From assembly GCA_951230915.1 (NCBI GenBank), contig OX579639.1, positions 21,576,001 through 21,640,000 on the forward strand: a stretch of 64,000 bases of DNA. The letters are read 5' to 3'. The translations under genes were made by a program, and so were the position numbers. A model generated the notes under the pieces. That model saw nothing but the letters and a program-made list of their open reading frames with translations, was not told the origin of the DNA and made no database searches. Below are positions 38,674-51,900 of the stretch, one piece after another. Every line of letters begins with the position of its first letter. Within the stretch, counting starts at the first letter, position 1. This stretch comes from Antitrichia curtipendula (taxonomy: Eukaryota > Streptophyta > Bryopsida > Hypnales > Leucodontaceae).

Positions 38674-39598
38674 CCCCTAAAGGACCAGCATGCGGTTTTT
38701 GGCAGTATAAAAAACTTGGGCAGGTACTTGTGACTGGAGGTTTTCATAATTTTGGCTAAAATTTTAATAGAAGGTGGGCGCAAGGAGTACCTTTCATATG
38801 CACTAAATTTCATGACATTTGGAAATAGGAGTCAAAAGTTATGGCCAAATATGTTACTTTTTTTCGTAACTGGGCAGTCCGGGCAGATAAAAAAAAATCA
38901 CTTTTTTCAAAAATAAAAAATTCGAAATTGGTTTTCTAGAGTTATATATACGTGGAAAGCTTTGAATCATTCCATTTTGACCAATGAATCAAAAGTTATG
39001 AGGATTTTTAGTTTGCGGGCAGTTATAGATTGTCTACTCTGAAATAAACTTTGAAGTTGTTTATTTAACTCAATTTTTAATATTTTTTGAAAAATAAAAT
39101 TTCATAGGATGTAGGTTGTTTATTAAAACATTACAACCATTGAGATTTACATTTTTCAATTCCATAATTAAATTCTTAACAATTTAGTATTTTGGATCAT
39201 TCTCTACTTCTTGCTACTTACTATTTTTTTTGTATATGTTGTACAATATCAAATGATTTGAAAATTTTTAAGCATGTAGAGAACTTGTTTAGGAAAAATA
39301 ATTCAAAGATGCACCACCATTTTGGACATTTTTTTATACAAATGTGACCTTGTGAAGTGCAGCTGCCCTGTTTTTCGCAGGGACAAAAAAAAGATTTTTG
39401 CCAATTCAAATGCTAATATCTTCCAATCCGCATGGTGGAAATTCTGAATTTTTTTCGACATCTTCTAAAATTAGTTTACTATAAGATCCTATGGTTACAT
39501 GTGTCAAAAAAGATTTTTTTTCAAAAATTTGGTACTTGTACTAAAAATGGCAGTTTTGGAGTGTTTTTGGTGAAAACATAGTCATAGAACTTTAGGGG
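38674..39598 (-). mobile_element. TTAA-flanked MITE, copy 2 (925 bp, inverted)
   Basis: The best-preserved termini of the family: TTAA at 38670-38673, then CCCCTAAAGGACC, and at the other end CTTTAGGGG followed by TTAA at 39599-39602. The 9-bp ends CCCCTAAAG are perfect inverted copies. The interior is the reverse complement of copies 1 and 3. Confidence 0.85.
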
Positions 39599-39602
39599 TT
39601 AA

Positions 39603-41895
39603 AGGCTGATTTTGATTAAGATTGGTTCAGTCTATGAGCACCAATAGCTACCTACTCATATTTCACTTTGAAAATTCATAGTTAATTAATTCTAAGTCAA
39701 AAATTACAAATTAAATTGTCAATTAATTGTTTCTCTTTTCTCTTTCTACCAAAAATATGTGAAAATGTTATATTCTACTAATTTTCCTACAGAGGTCCAA
39801 TATTCTTTAGATGGTCGGTTTAAGAGCCTCATGTCTTATCTTAAGTTTCAAGAAGAAATTCATACAACTGCAAATTCTATAAAAACAATTATAAAAATTA
39901 TTTTATTTTGAAGCAAATAGTTATAATTATTAAAAATTCATTTTTAGTTTTAATTTTGTTCAGACCTAAAACATAGAGTAAGGTATGGTGGGTGACAAGG
40001 TTTTATTTACACTAATTTTTTACTATTGTAAAATTTTTGAAACTATTTTGAATGTTTATTGTTTTATTTTGGATTTATAATACATTTGAAGGAGGGCTAG
40101 AGAGGGAGTTGAATGGATTAGAATTGAATCACCCATCTAAAATGCAAACATCATTTAAATACAAGACCTGTAAGAAATGATGAGATACATCTTGGTTCTA
40201 TCATATTAAGCCACCTTTTAAAGGTCATTTGAGGTCTTGGAAAGGTTGTCCAGACTTGGATTTCACAATCTTACTTCAACAAGTATCATACAACTTGTTC
40301 AAATGAGCAATCAATGATGAGCTTTTGTCCTCTTCACGGCCATGGATAATCTCAAATTAAGTCACTATTCAAAAATTTCAACAAAAATTTCAATGCAAAA
40401 CTATAAGTTCAAATTTTGGTTTCAAAACCCATGACTTTGATTGATAGATGCATTTCTAGTACTTAGTTCTATCACCTTATGCAACATGTCAAAGATGATG
40501 TACTCATTGTTCAAAGATAAGGTAAGAAATCCACTACGTGTTGTTTGCTTACTACACCTAGATATGGTAGCCGATCTCTTTGCGACTACCACCTATTTTC
40601 ACTAGTTAGGATCTCGGTTAGGATGTTTTGTTCCCTATTAGTTGTGGTTTAGGATGACACTTCACATAGTTAGGTGACAACTCACACAATACAAATATCG
40701 AGGTGTACATTGAAAGCATACAATGATCACAAGATGTACATTGGGAGCCATAATTATCACCTACACTGAAGCATGGTCAATTTTGTAATCAACTTATGAT
40801 TGGAAATGCATTGATATGTAACAAGAATTGGTTGAATAGAATCTTTACAAAAAATAATTATGATCAATTTGTTTTGAGGAGAAAAAGGAACAATTCATGG
40901 AACCCTCTTCAAATCTATTTCTCCGCGGGGGGGATTTTTCCCCTCACCGTTTGCATACTGGAAATATGGTAAACTGTTTAAATGGTCGGAAAGAGGTAAG
41001 TTACCTTACATTTATTGGATTCACATTTTTTATTTTGGACAGGAGAATGATAAATAAAGGTTTATTTCACATGAACATAAGCTTAAGCCTTTCTTATAAA
41101 ACAGAATACCGATACATCACAATTTGGATCACCTTTGGACCAGTTATTTTTGAAACTGAAATGAAGAGACCCTCTCAAAAAATAACCAGATGCATGTCAT
41201 CAATGCATGCTGAGTTTATTCCAATAATCCAATGTGTCAGAGTGTCTCTTGAGTACATTCATTTGTTGTGTGACAAACTGCCACTTCTGCCGACGAAGTA
41301 ATTCACTTGTGAAATTAATAAATTATTTAATTGTGCTTGTAAAATATATTTTATACCCCACCCACCCCACATTTATATTTTTTTGGAAGTTGTTGTGACT
41401 ATAATTGATGTGGGATATAGTACATGTCGTCAGTATTAGTACCCCATATCTCTTATCAATATCAATATATGTACAATTGTACTACATCAATATAGTATAT
41501 ATACTATCCGTATGTATTTTGTATTTTGTATTCAAATATTGTATTCTATAAATATCCATATCATATCCATAAATTCTAATCACGACAACCAAGATTGTCT
41601 TTCAAGACATTGTGATCAACGGCAACAATTTTTTTGAACAAATTGACAATATTAGGTTATCATATTGAAGGATGTTCCATTAGAAAAAGTTTAAACCCTC
41701 AAAGAGCTCCTCAAGAGTTGATACGCAAAGCTATTTATTGAAGGCTAGAGATGATAGTCTAAGTACAAAAATATGTATATAATTGTATCGCTCCTTGTAT
41801 GGATTCACTCATAGTACTAAGGACTCCAATGACAAAAGGTGCCAATTCTCTAATTGTCCAATAAGAAACGTTTCATTTTGCAAACATCGTGAGCA
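39603..41895. other. Intergenic DNA
   Basis: No gene is supported. The 134-codon frame at 40897-41301 has no recognisable domain and AT-driven codon use; it is treated as chance. Confidence 0.5.
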
Positions 41896-41899
41896 TTAA

Positions 41900-42822
41900 C
41901 TCCTATAGGTTTCTGACTATGTTTTCACCAAAAACACTCCCAAACTACCATTTCTAATTTAAGTACCAAAATTTTAAAAATTAACATTTTTGGACACATG
42001 TCCCTGTAGGATCTTGTACTATGATGGTTTGAGAAGATGTAGAAATTTTTTCAGAAATTCTCATTGTGTAGATTGCAAGACATTAGAGTTTGAAGTGACA
42101 AAAATCTTTTTTTGGGGCCCTGCAAAAAGTCGGATAGCTGCACTTCACAAGGTCACATTTATATGAAAAAATGTCCAAAATGGTGGTACTTCTTTGGATT
42201 CGTTCTTAAAGTCAAGTTGGCTACATGCTTGAAAATTTCCAAATCATTTGGAATCATAAACATATAGGAAAAAAATAGTAAGTAGAAAGAAGTAGAGAAT
42301 AATTCAAAATACTAAATAGTTGACAATTTTGTTATGGAATTGAAAATGCCAATCCCAATGGTTGTAATGTTGAATTAAAAATCTAAATCCTATTATTTTG
42401 TCTTTTTTTCCAAAATATTGAAAATTGAGTTAAATAAAGGACTTCAAAGTTTATTTTAGAGTAGAAAATCCATAATTGCCCGCAAACTATAACTCCTCAT
42501 AACTTTCACCTCATTAATCAAAATGGAATGATTCAAATATTTCCATGTATATATAAATCTAGAAAATAAATTTCAGATTTTTATTTCTTGAAAAAGTGAA
42601 TTTTTTTAGCTACCTAAGGTGCCTGAGTTGAAAAAGAAACTACAAATCATATAATAAAATTTTAACCATGTAGTCAAAAGTTACAAAAATTGTTGCATCT
42701 TAAAGCTACTCCTTAGAGCACATGTTGTGTAAAAATTTCAAAGAACAAAATGAAAATTCCTTTCTTAGTGAGTTGTCCCACATTTCTCTGTTGCCAAAAA
42801 AACATTGTTTGGTCCTTTGAAA
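41900..42822 (+). mobile_element. TTAA-flanked MITE, copy 3 (~923 bp)
   Basis: Same orientation as copy 1 and similar along its length. TTAA at 41896-41899 on the left; the right side has decayed to TTAT at 42823-42826. End CTCCTATAGG is degenerate, so this is an older insertion. Confidence 0.75.
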
Positions 42823-42829
42823 TTATATA

Positions 42830-44880
42830 TATATTTTTTACATCAAAAGAGAAGTGTGTTGTGAAGTTGTAGACATATGCAACAGATCCAATGAAATTAA
42901 TTTATATTTAATATTGTACCTAGTGGTCAAGGTTTGTCACCTCTTCTTAAATAATTATTTAAAGTTGAAAAATGTAATTACGTAGATGCTTAAAATCAAA
43001 AAGAGTTTTTTTTCCTACATCAAAAATTAGTTCTTTCATCTATTTTTAGAAACATTTAAAGCTAGCCTTGACCTTAGACTTAGCATAGAATTATAGTAGT
43101 AAGTATGCTTAGTTGCTATTAGGGCTGCTTTACACCTTGAGACCGTGCCTATTCTCCTTGAGTCTAATTGCATAAAATTTCAGCCCCTTTTAGGTTTGAG
43201 GCTGTCCTTAACTATTCATTAGAATAAGATTATAATGGGGGCCAATTTTTCCATATGTAGACACTTTGAGGCCAAGAAGCCAAGTCAATTCAATAAAACC
43301 TAGAAAACTGTAGTCCCCCCTTTTCTCTTTTTAAGATTGCTTTACATCTAAAGGCCATGCCAATTTTCCTTGATGCTGATTTGAAAAAATTGTAATTGAA
43401 ATCTAACACTGGTCTTGTAATCAAGAGTTGGCCTTCCATTCTTGGTGCACTCAATTCATCAAGTTGGCATGCCATGTCAAATCATGTCTTTTTTGAATAA
43501 AAAATTTCATTCCACCAAATTATTCTAGCTTTTAGGTGTAAAGGGTTATGGACCGATTTCAACCTTTTGTCTATCACAAGTAATTTTGGTCCTTTTACAC
43601 AACAAATTGGCCCAACTTCTAGATGTAAAGTGCCCCATAGGCCTAATTTAAACTTAAGAATGGATTGAAGGCTGGCCCAAACTCTCTATTAGTAAGTTTC
43701 AACCAATAGGGTTGCTTGATTCTTCCAAATCTGGCTCAAGGGCTTTATATTAGGGTTGGGCTTAAATTATAGCTCATCCTATGCGGCATCTTAGGTGGCA
43801 TAATTTGAGTGTCAAACCTTTAGGTTTATGAGTAGTCACTATGTTGCAAAGATAGGGCAATGGAAAAAGAATCCCAATGTGTATTGATTAAACAAATAAC
43901 CAAAATGATATATAATAATAAATGAAGTCAAAGAAATTTAAAAAATAGGAAGACAAAGTAAAAATTTACAAAAAAAATTCTTTCTTTTATTTCAAAATAG
44001 AAAAAACAAGAATAGTAAGGAAAATGTGCGTGTTTTATATTATTTGAAATTGAGCATTAAAAAATTCCAAGTGTACATGATTGAAAATTAGGCCCTAGAA
44101 ATTAGGCCTCACCGATTTACATCAATTGGAGTCAGAGTGTTGAACTAGGGCTAGATTGAGGGCCTGAACTCATACAAAATTAGTTGGCTTTCCATCCATT
44201 TGGACGATTGGAAGTGTAAAGTATAAGGCCTTTTGTTATGTTAGTCAGGCGGGCCAAAAAAATACTAGAAGACAAGAAGACCCCACCGGTTGTCTTGCCA
44301 GCCTCAGTGAGTGGTAAGGGGGATTTCAATTTTTACCAAAATCAGTAGACAAATCCATTGGTCAAGATTGATCAATATTGAAGGAATCAGTACGTGGAGA
44401 ATTCTTATTCAATCTCTCCACTTATGAACATTACTCGCCTGACTTCATTTTTTTTTTCCCGTGATTTGTCGTCAATTTGCACCAAAATTTTTGGGCCTGC
44501 ACCAGGCCTATAGAAAATGAACAATAAAATTTTGGATGAAATTGCCAAAAAATTCAAATTCAAAAAAGTCTTGGATGAAATTGCCAGATTGTGGATGAAA
44601 ATAGAATTATGAATATGTGATATTTTCTATCCAATATGTGGATAAATGTGGGAGCACCACTATAACATTTAATATTGTCAATTTGACACTTCATGAAAAA
44701 TGAAAAAAACAAACCTGCCCGGCTCACGTGGCAGGAGGGCCTTTGGTATCGATTACACGTGCACTTCCCCTTAACAAGGACGGAGAGGAATGAGTAGTGA
44801 CTAGTGAGTAGTGAGTACTCTTCACAAGCCCTCACTCGCAACAACTCGCACTGAAATAATTTTCTGGACAGAGAAGTTTA
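42830..44880. other. Intergenic DNA with interspersed repeat
   Basis: No gene is supported. About 43650-43830 matches 15320-15560 inside the giant element. The motif GCTTTACAYCTAAAGG-like recurs near 43130, 43330, 43545 and 43625, hinting at a family of small repeats. The promoter of the ABCC gene probably lies at the right end. Confidence 0.45.
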
Positions 44881-45431
44881 AAGGGACCGTGTGATGCCCA
44901 GAGCGACCCACCAGTAGCGTAAGTTGAGCCAGAGCAGCAACAGACCGTCATTCTCCGTCTCCAGTTCCTCAAGCTTCTGTCACTCGCTCACTCACATCTA
45001 AAGCAGAAGCACCAAACAAAACCCAAACACCAAATCACTAAAACACTGCCAAGCCCTTTATGCTAATAACATATGCATTTCCTTCTACAGTAGAGAATCA
45101 AAAGGCAGTCATGTTGCAGCGACCGCGTGAATACCGTACTGCCAGTTTGGGGCAAGCATGGCGTGCGCAAGCAAAGGATGGTTGAGATCTGGAGATTCCT
45201 GAGAAGTAAGAACAACCACTTGAAGACGGTGGACAGTACGTGTACAGTACAGACGGCTATAGGCAGAGATTTGTAGTGATACACTGAACAGAACAGGACT
45301 TTTGGGCTTACCCGAACTCCGAAGGGTTGGTGCTTTATTAAGATGTTCTCCATTGAATTTGGGTCGATTCAGGAGGTTCCCTTTTTGGTTTGGTGTTGGG
45401 AGCCTTTTAATTTTGCTGCTGATCAGTTACT

Positions 45432-45842
45432 GTAAGTGCGTGCGTGCGTGCGTGCATGCGGGCGGGGGCGGGGGCGGGGATGGTATAAATCCTGAAATGA
45501 TTAATTGCATAGAGAGCGGACAGATCTCAGTGGAGAGTGCGTGAGTTACCAGGCGCTTGTTTGGAGAACATTCATCAGCGCTTGTGGGATTTTTCTTCAT
45601 TGCTCATGTGGACACAAGCTTGTAAGTTTTTTACTTGGTTGCTGCAATTGCGCATTTGCTGTCGTTTTGAGTGCTAATAAGAGGTTCCTGGCCTTTTTTC
45701 ACCATCGATTCTGGGTTCGTTGCGGATATTGTTTGCGAATTAGCTTTGTGGTGATCAGTTTCTAGTATTCGAATTTCCGGCGTTAGATTTCTCGGTTGTG
45801 CGAATCTTTTGTGATCATCCGTTGCAATTTTTGATGATGCAG
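45432..45842 (+). other. Likely 5'-UTR intron of ABCC gene
   Basis: A strong donor (TGTAAGTGCG) at 45432 and an acceptor (TTGATGATGCAG) ending at 45842 enclose 411 bp upstream of the start codon. Just inside the donor is a GTGC simple repeat followed by a G-rich run (about 45436-45480). No transcript evidence is available here. Confidence 0.45.
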
Positions 45843-45921
45843 GTCAGCAATGGCGGTCTGCCAAACTTGAGACTCTCCATTTTTTAGAATCTCCATGTTC
45901 CATAGCGGTGGCGGAAGAATC

Positions 45922-48900
45922 ATGGAGAGCATATCCGCTATGGCAGCTCGGCAAGTAGGAGGTAAGAATCACCAGTGAATATCTCTAAAAGAAATTCCAT
46001 GCATTATTGACAGATCTCCTTCCGCCAGGCCTTTAGGTTACTGAGCACATGTTTTAACGTCGCAATTGTACAATCTTTTCCAGACAAACTGTTTTAGAAA
46101 TTCAATACAATCACGACATTCTAAGCAATTGATTGTGTTTTTGTAATGCAGATTCGTGGACATGGTTCTGTGGGGGTGCGAAATCCCCAGCTGGTGAAGG
46201 AAACATCTACAAGAACTGCACATCCTGTCTCAGTAGCGGAAATCCCCTCACAGGACCGTTTTCTTCTGCATGTGTGCAGCATGCCATTGTCTGTTTTGGC
46301 CAGCTCCTGCTCCTGCTCATCTTCTTCGCCTTGCTCGTCCTATCCAAGAGCATTCCTCCGGGGGCCTTGACGGGTGCTGAGCTTCTGTCCACTTTTGAAG
46401 TGGGCTCCGTGTTGTACAACGTGACTTCGGTGCTCTCGGTGCTGGTGGGATTAGCAAATGCTGCACTGGGGGCGTACCGTTTGGGGAGTGTGCCTGCTGT
46501 TGCTGCGCACGAGGAGATCTACTTGTTGGTGCAAGGGGTGGCTTGGATTACCATTGCCATTTCACTACGAATTAGGTATGTAGTTGTGTCTTCAAACCTC
46601 CAAAAACCCACCCTGCTTATTGTCACTTAATTACCTTTGTGTTACGATTTCCGTTTGGTCACCCTAATGGACTTTGCTGTCCCGCGATAATCTTTACTAA
46701 TGCGGTAAAATGTTTGCAGATCTGTACTAATCTTTACTAATGCTGTACAACGAGTCCTTTCTCAATTAGGGTAAAGATTAATTTCGTCTTAACCTTGATT
46801 GTGACCAGGCTGCTGAACCCAGCGAAGCAAGTGGCGTACATGTGGTGGATTCTCACATTCTTTCTGACCACACTGGCCACGGTGCTCTCTCTCATCGACC
46901 TTTACAACCGCGCGACGTCACCCTCCCTGGATGTTTACCTGGCCGTGGCTTCCTGGCCTGTGGGCTGCCTGCTTCTGGCCTGTGCTATCCGAGGTGAGAG
47001 ATGGATCGCCATAGAGCCTGAAGGTGGCCTCTCTGCGCCTCTCCTCAACGGTGCTCCAAATGGGGTTGCAAATGGTGCAAGAGAGGTGAACAACACTGTG
47101 GAAACTTTTTATGCAACTGCGAGTCCTTTCAGCGCTTTGGTCTTCTCGTGGTTGGACCCCTTGTTGACCCTTGGCTACAAGCGGCCTTTGGAGATTAAAG
47201 ACGTCCCGCACTTGAGCAAGGAGTTGCAAGCTCAGACTGCCAATGAGAAGTTTCTCAAGGCATGGGAGTTGCAGAAGGAGAGGCATCCGGAGAAGCTACA
47301 GTCTGTGTTCTGGGCACTGGCGAGCGTGTATTGGAAACCCATGGCCGTGAATGCTTTCTGTGCGCTTGGGAAGTCCTTGGCTCTTGTTTTCGGACCCATC
47401 ATTCTTCAGCTCTTTATCAAATATGAAAGTGGGGAAAGGTGGTTCAAGTACGAGGGCTATACTCTTGTTGCTGCTCTGTTTTGTAGCAAGGTTTTGGAGT
47501 CTGTGTTTCAACGACATTGGTATGCTGGATCGAGAATGGTGGGCGTGCAGCTTCGGTCCGGCCTCATTGCTACCATTTATCAAAAGCAGCTCAGGTAAAT
47601 TATACATCCTCGTGTTTTTTCAAATCGTGATTTCCACTTCAATATGCATTTAAAACTTGCCACGTGCAATTTATGTTATTATGCTTGAAATGAATTTTTG
47701 TTAAGTTTGGCTTGTATTGTTGATCTCTATCCATGTGCAGATTATCCAGCACAGGTAGGGCAAGACACGCCGCGGGTGAGATTGTGAATTACATGTCGGT
47801 GGATTGCTACCGCCTGGGCGAGTTTCCGTGGTACTTCCACCAAATCTGGGCCACACCCCTGCAGCTTTCGGTGGCATCCATCATCTTGTTCTACACAGTT
47901 GGATTAGCCACCTTCGCAGGGTTGGCAGCGATTGCACTCACGTTGATGCTCAATACTCCGGTTGTACGAGCTCTCCAGAGGTACCAAGTGAAGTTGATGG
48001 GAGCTCAAGATGAGCGCGTCCGAGCATCTTCTGAAATTCTCGACAGCATCAAGATTATCAAACTCCAGGTTTTTCGCCACCTCTTGTTTGTTCTAAACGT
48101 TTAACCATGTTTTGAAAATTACTGCTTCTGCATGCCTCCCAAAGAACCTTTTTATGAACCTGCCATCTGTATCTCTCCAGAGTTACTGGTTTCAATCCAG
48201 TGTCATAACCCCATTTATGCCTTTACTATACTCACTACTATGTTTCTATCGAAACCTCGTTCGTTCTCTGGATTTCTGCAGGCGTGGGAGGAGCAATTCC
48301 AAGCGCAGATGATGAAGCTGCGTGAGAATGAGTTCCACTGGCTGTCCAGATCCAACAAGATGAGGAGTATGGGCACCGTCTTGTATTGGTTGACGCCCGT
48401 GTTGGTGTCTTCCATCACCTTCATGGCGTACGTGCTGCTGGGCCACAAGCTCTCTCCGGCCGTGGTCTTCACGTCGCTTGCAGCTTTTAACATCATTCAA
48501 GGCCCTGTCCGTGTAGTCCCTGAGCTTATGACCATCATTATCCAGGTCTGCCCTCTCAACATGCTTGGAATCATTCAAACCTTACAATTACTTTGAACAT
48601 ACTCTACTTTTCTGTAAAAAGTTCAAACAAATTCATTAGGTTGCTTTAACGCCTAAAAGGACGAAGGATTCCAAGTTTGAAAAGGGTCAATTCAAGTGAT
48701 CATATTGTGAAAAATGTAACTGAGTTGAGACCATGTTCTTATGTCACCAGAATCAGTGAAGAACCTTGCACGTGTTGGTAAAAAATAAACCAAATTGAAC
48801 CCCCAAAAAATTCCGCAAAAGACCTACTCAAATTGTCTCAAAAAAATATGGCGCCTAAGGTAAGAAATCTTATCCTAACGATGGGAGTTCAGAGTTTTGC

Positions 48901-51900
48901 TATGATGGATTATTTAGCTTGCCAAGGTGTGTGTTTTAGGTTTAGGTTTAGATTTTGGGGTGAATGTGGCTGTGAATTGTTGACATGGAATTGATTGGTA
49001 TGTTGTTGTGCAGGTGCAAGTGGCGTTGGGACGGGTTGGGAGGTTTTTGAAAGGCGATGAGCTGGACAATTTTGTGGAGCGGAAACCAAACGCGGCACAG
49101 GCAGTGGAAGTGCAGGCTGCCACGTTCAGCTGGCAACCTGGAACCAAAATCAAGCCCACGCTGAGAAATATTAACCTGGCCGTGAAGCCCGGGGACCATG
49201 TGGCGGTGTGTGGGGCTGTAGGATCAGGAAAGTCCACGCTCTTGTATTCCATCATGGGCGAAATTCCAAAGCTCTCTGGAAGGGTGAGTACAAATCCTCT
49301 CCATCTTCAAATATTGAATAAACAGTGAGCAAATTTTCCGGAACCCGTAAATGCATGTCAGGTTTGGGCAATCAAAATCAAAATATGGTGCAATTCACTG
49401 CCGTTCTTTCTTTCCATTTTCTTCTCAGTTGTATCAACTTACAACTCCTTGTCAAATGCCGTTTTCTCTCTTCATTCTCGACACGTTTATTGCATTTTCA
49501 GCACCTCGTAATGGCAAAACAATCTGCCCCTCTTGCATTGCACTATAGGGGAGCTTCCCAATCCTGCTGAGCAAAATCATGAACCATGTCTTCGTTTTGT
49601 AATTTGTATACCTTTGAATTTCCTTATGAATTTGTTTTGATTTGTTTTGATTTTGGTTTTTGATTTTTAAAAAAAAATTCCTTTGAACTGTTGTAGATCA
49701 TGGTATCAGGGAGGCTTGCATATGTAGCACAGTCGGCATGGATCCAAGGCGGCACCATCCAAGAGAACGTCCTGTTTGGGTATCCGCTGGACGGGATTCG
49801 CTACCGAGCCGCCCTGAAGGCGTGTGCACTGGACCAAGACCTGGTGCAGTTTCCTTTTGGGGATCAGACGGAGATCGGCGAAAGGGGCATCAACATGAGT
49901 GGAGGACAGAAGCAACGCATTCAGCTGGCCCGCGCTGTGTATTCGGATGCCGACATATACTTGCTGGATGACCCATTTAGCGCCCTTGACGCTCACACTG
50001 CTGCCACCCTTTTCAAGGCAAGAGCTCTAAAACCCTAAGTTCCCAAACCCCTGAATCCCTAAACCCCTAAACCCTAAATCATGTCTTCCACATCCAAGTT
50101 ATCTCCACTCTTGCAGGGTATTCGAGAATTTAGTTCTAGAGATTTTACATTAAAGAGGTCTGAGTTTTGTAGCCAAGCTTGCAATGTGATTGAAGAATGG
50201 TCTTGATAATGTGCGCAGGATTGTGTAATGGGAGCATTGAAGGACAAGACTGTCATCCTGGTTACACATCAAGTTGAATTTCTTCATGCTGTTGATCTCA
50301 TTCTGGTACGCAACGAAAGAGTAAAACATTTCGCTCTTTCAGTTATCCAAGGTGGCACCAAGTATTAATCAACCATCACAAGTACTATAGTCCTAATGGA
50401 AGCTAAGGATTTGCTTGTTTCATTGCAATTTGTTTTGCATGAAGGTGATGGAAGGAGGAGAGGTCGAGCAATCAGGAAAATACGAGGCCCTTCTGGAAGA
50501 AGGCCGAGGCTTCAGGCAGCTAGTAGACGCGCACCAAGACGCCATGGGCGGTGTACACCAACAGGAGGGAAAAGATGTCCATGTGGAAGAAGTGCGCGCC
50601 ATTGAAGCAACGCTCAACAAATCTGGTAGTCCACTCTTTAAAATCACATTGTCTGTTACAGTATGCAAGTTCAAATGTACATGAAAGGCAATTTCACTGC
50701 ATCATGTATTTCCAGCCATTAATGCAAAGGCTTGTGTGATCAATTCATTCAGAGTCCCGGGGTGAGAAAATGCTGCGAAACCTGAGCCAATCAAGGTCAC
50801 GTCGAAGCTCGAGTCAGCGTGAGCGAGTCGACGTTCCTGCAACCCAGTTGACCCAACAAGAGGAGCGCGAGGTCGGTGACCAAGGCTGGACCGTCTATTT
50901 GGAGTACATTCGCGTGGCCAAGGGATGGCTCATATTTTGGCTGGCGCTTACTTCGCAGCTTCTGTTTGTGTTGGGTCAAATGGCCGCAAATTACTGGATG
51001 GCTGTGAAAGTGAACGACCCTGCGACGAGTGATGGCTTCCTCATCGGGGTGTACTCCGTGTTGTCCATTGTCAGTGGCATCTTTGTGTTCATGAGGTCCG
51101 TGTTCAGTGTCGAGCTCGGGTTGCGAGCCTCGGTGCAATTCTTCCGAGAGCTCGTGGTGTGCTTGTTCAGGGCTCCCATGGCGTTCTTTGATTCGACACC
51201 CATGGGGAGAATCCTTTCCAGGGTGAGAGTTTTGAAACTTCCCCACTTTTATCTTATCATAGATTTTTATGTTTCAAGTTGTTTTGCTAATTGATGTGCT
51301 GGTGTTTGTTTGAGCTGAAATGACACTCTTTTTAGTGTCTACTTAGTGTGCGTTTTGAAATAAGGAAGGTGGGCAACCTACTTGTCATTGAAACATTGGA
51401 GTGTGAATTGCGTTGTCATCAAGCCATTATATTTGAAATGGGTGTGATTGTGATCTTCTAATTGGAGGTTTGGGTGTATGAGATTCTGCAGATATCATCT
51501 GATATGACGATGCTGGATATCGATGTACCCCAAGCATTTCAATTCGTCTCCAATGTGGGGCTTGAAATTGTAGGTGTAATCGTGATTATTGCCGTCGTCA
51601 CAAAAGAAGTGCTCATCGTCGTCCTTCCCTTGCTCCTCGTGATCAGATGGCTGCAGGTAATTTCCTTTCTGACCCGTCTGTTATACTATTGGGCTGCTCG
51701 GTCTTTGAAGAACATATATTAATCCTAGGATAAGCATGAAACATTTGGTACTATTTGAAAGTTTTGATTCAAGGAAAGTTGATACATTCAGTTGGAGTAG
51801 AAGTTTGATATTTTCAGTTTGAATGAATAGATGGTTGGTCTTTTTAGTTCGAATGAGTAGCAGTTAGATACATTTAGTTTGAGCAGAAGTTTGGTATTTT

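Noticed and set aside
40897..41301. 134-codon gene
   Set aside because: No domain, AT-driven composition, isolated in repeat-rich DNA.
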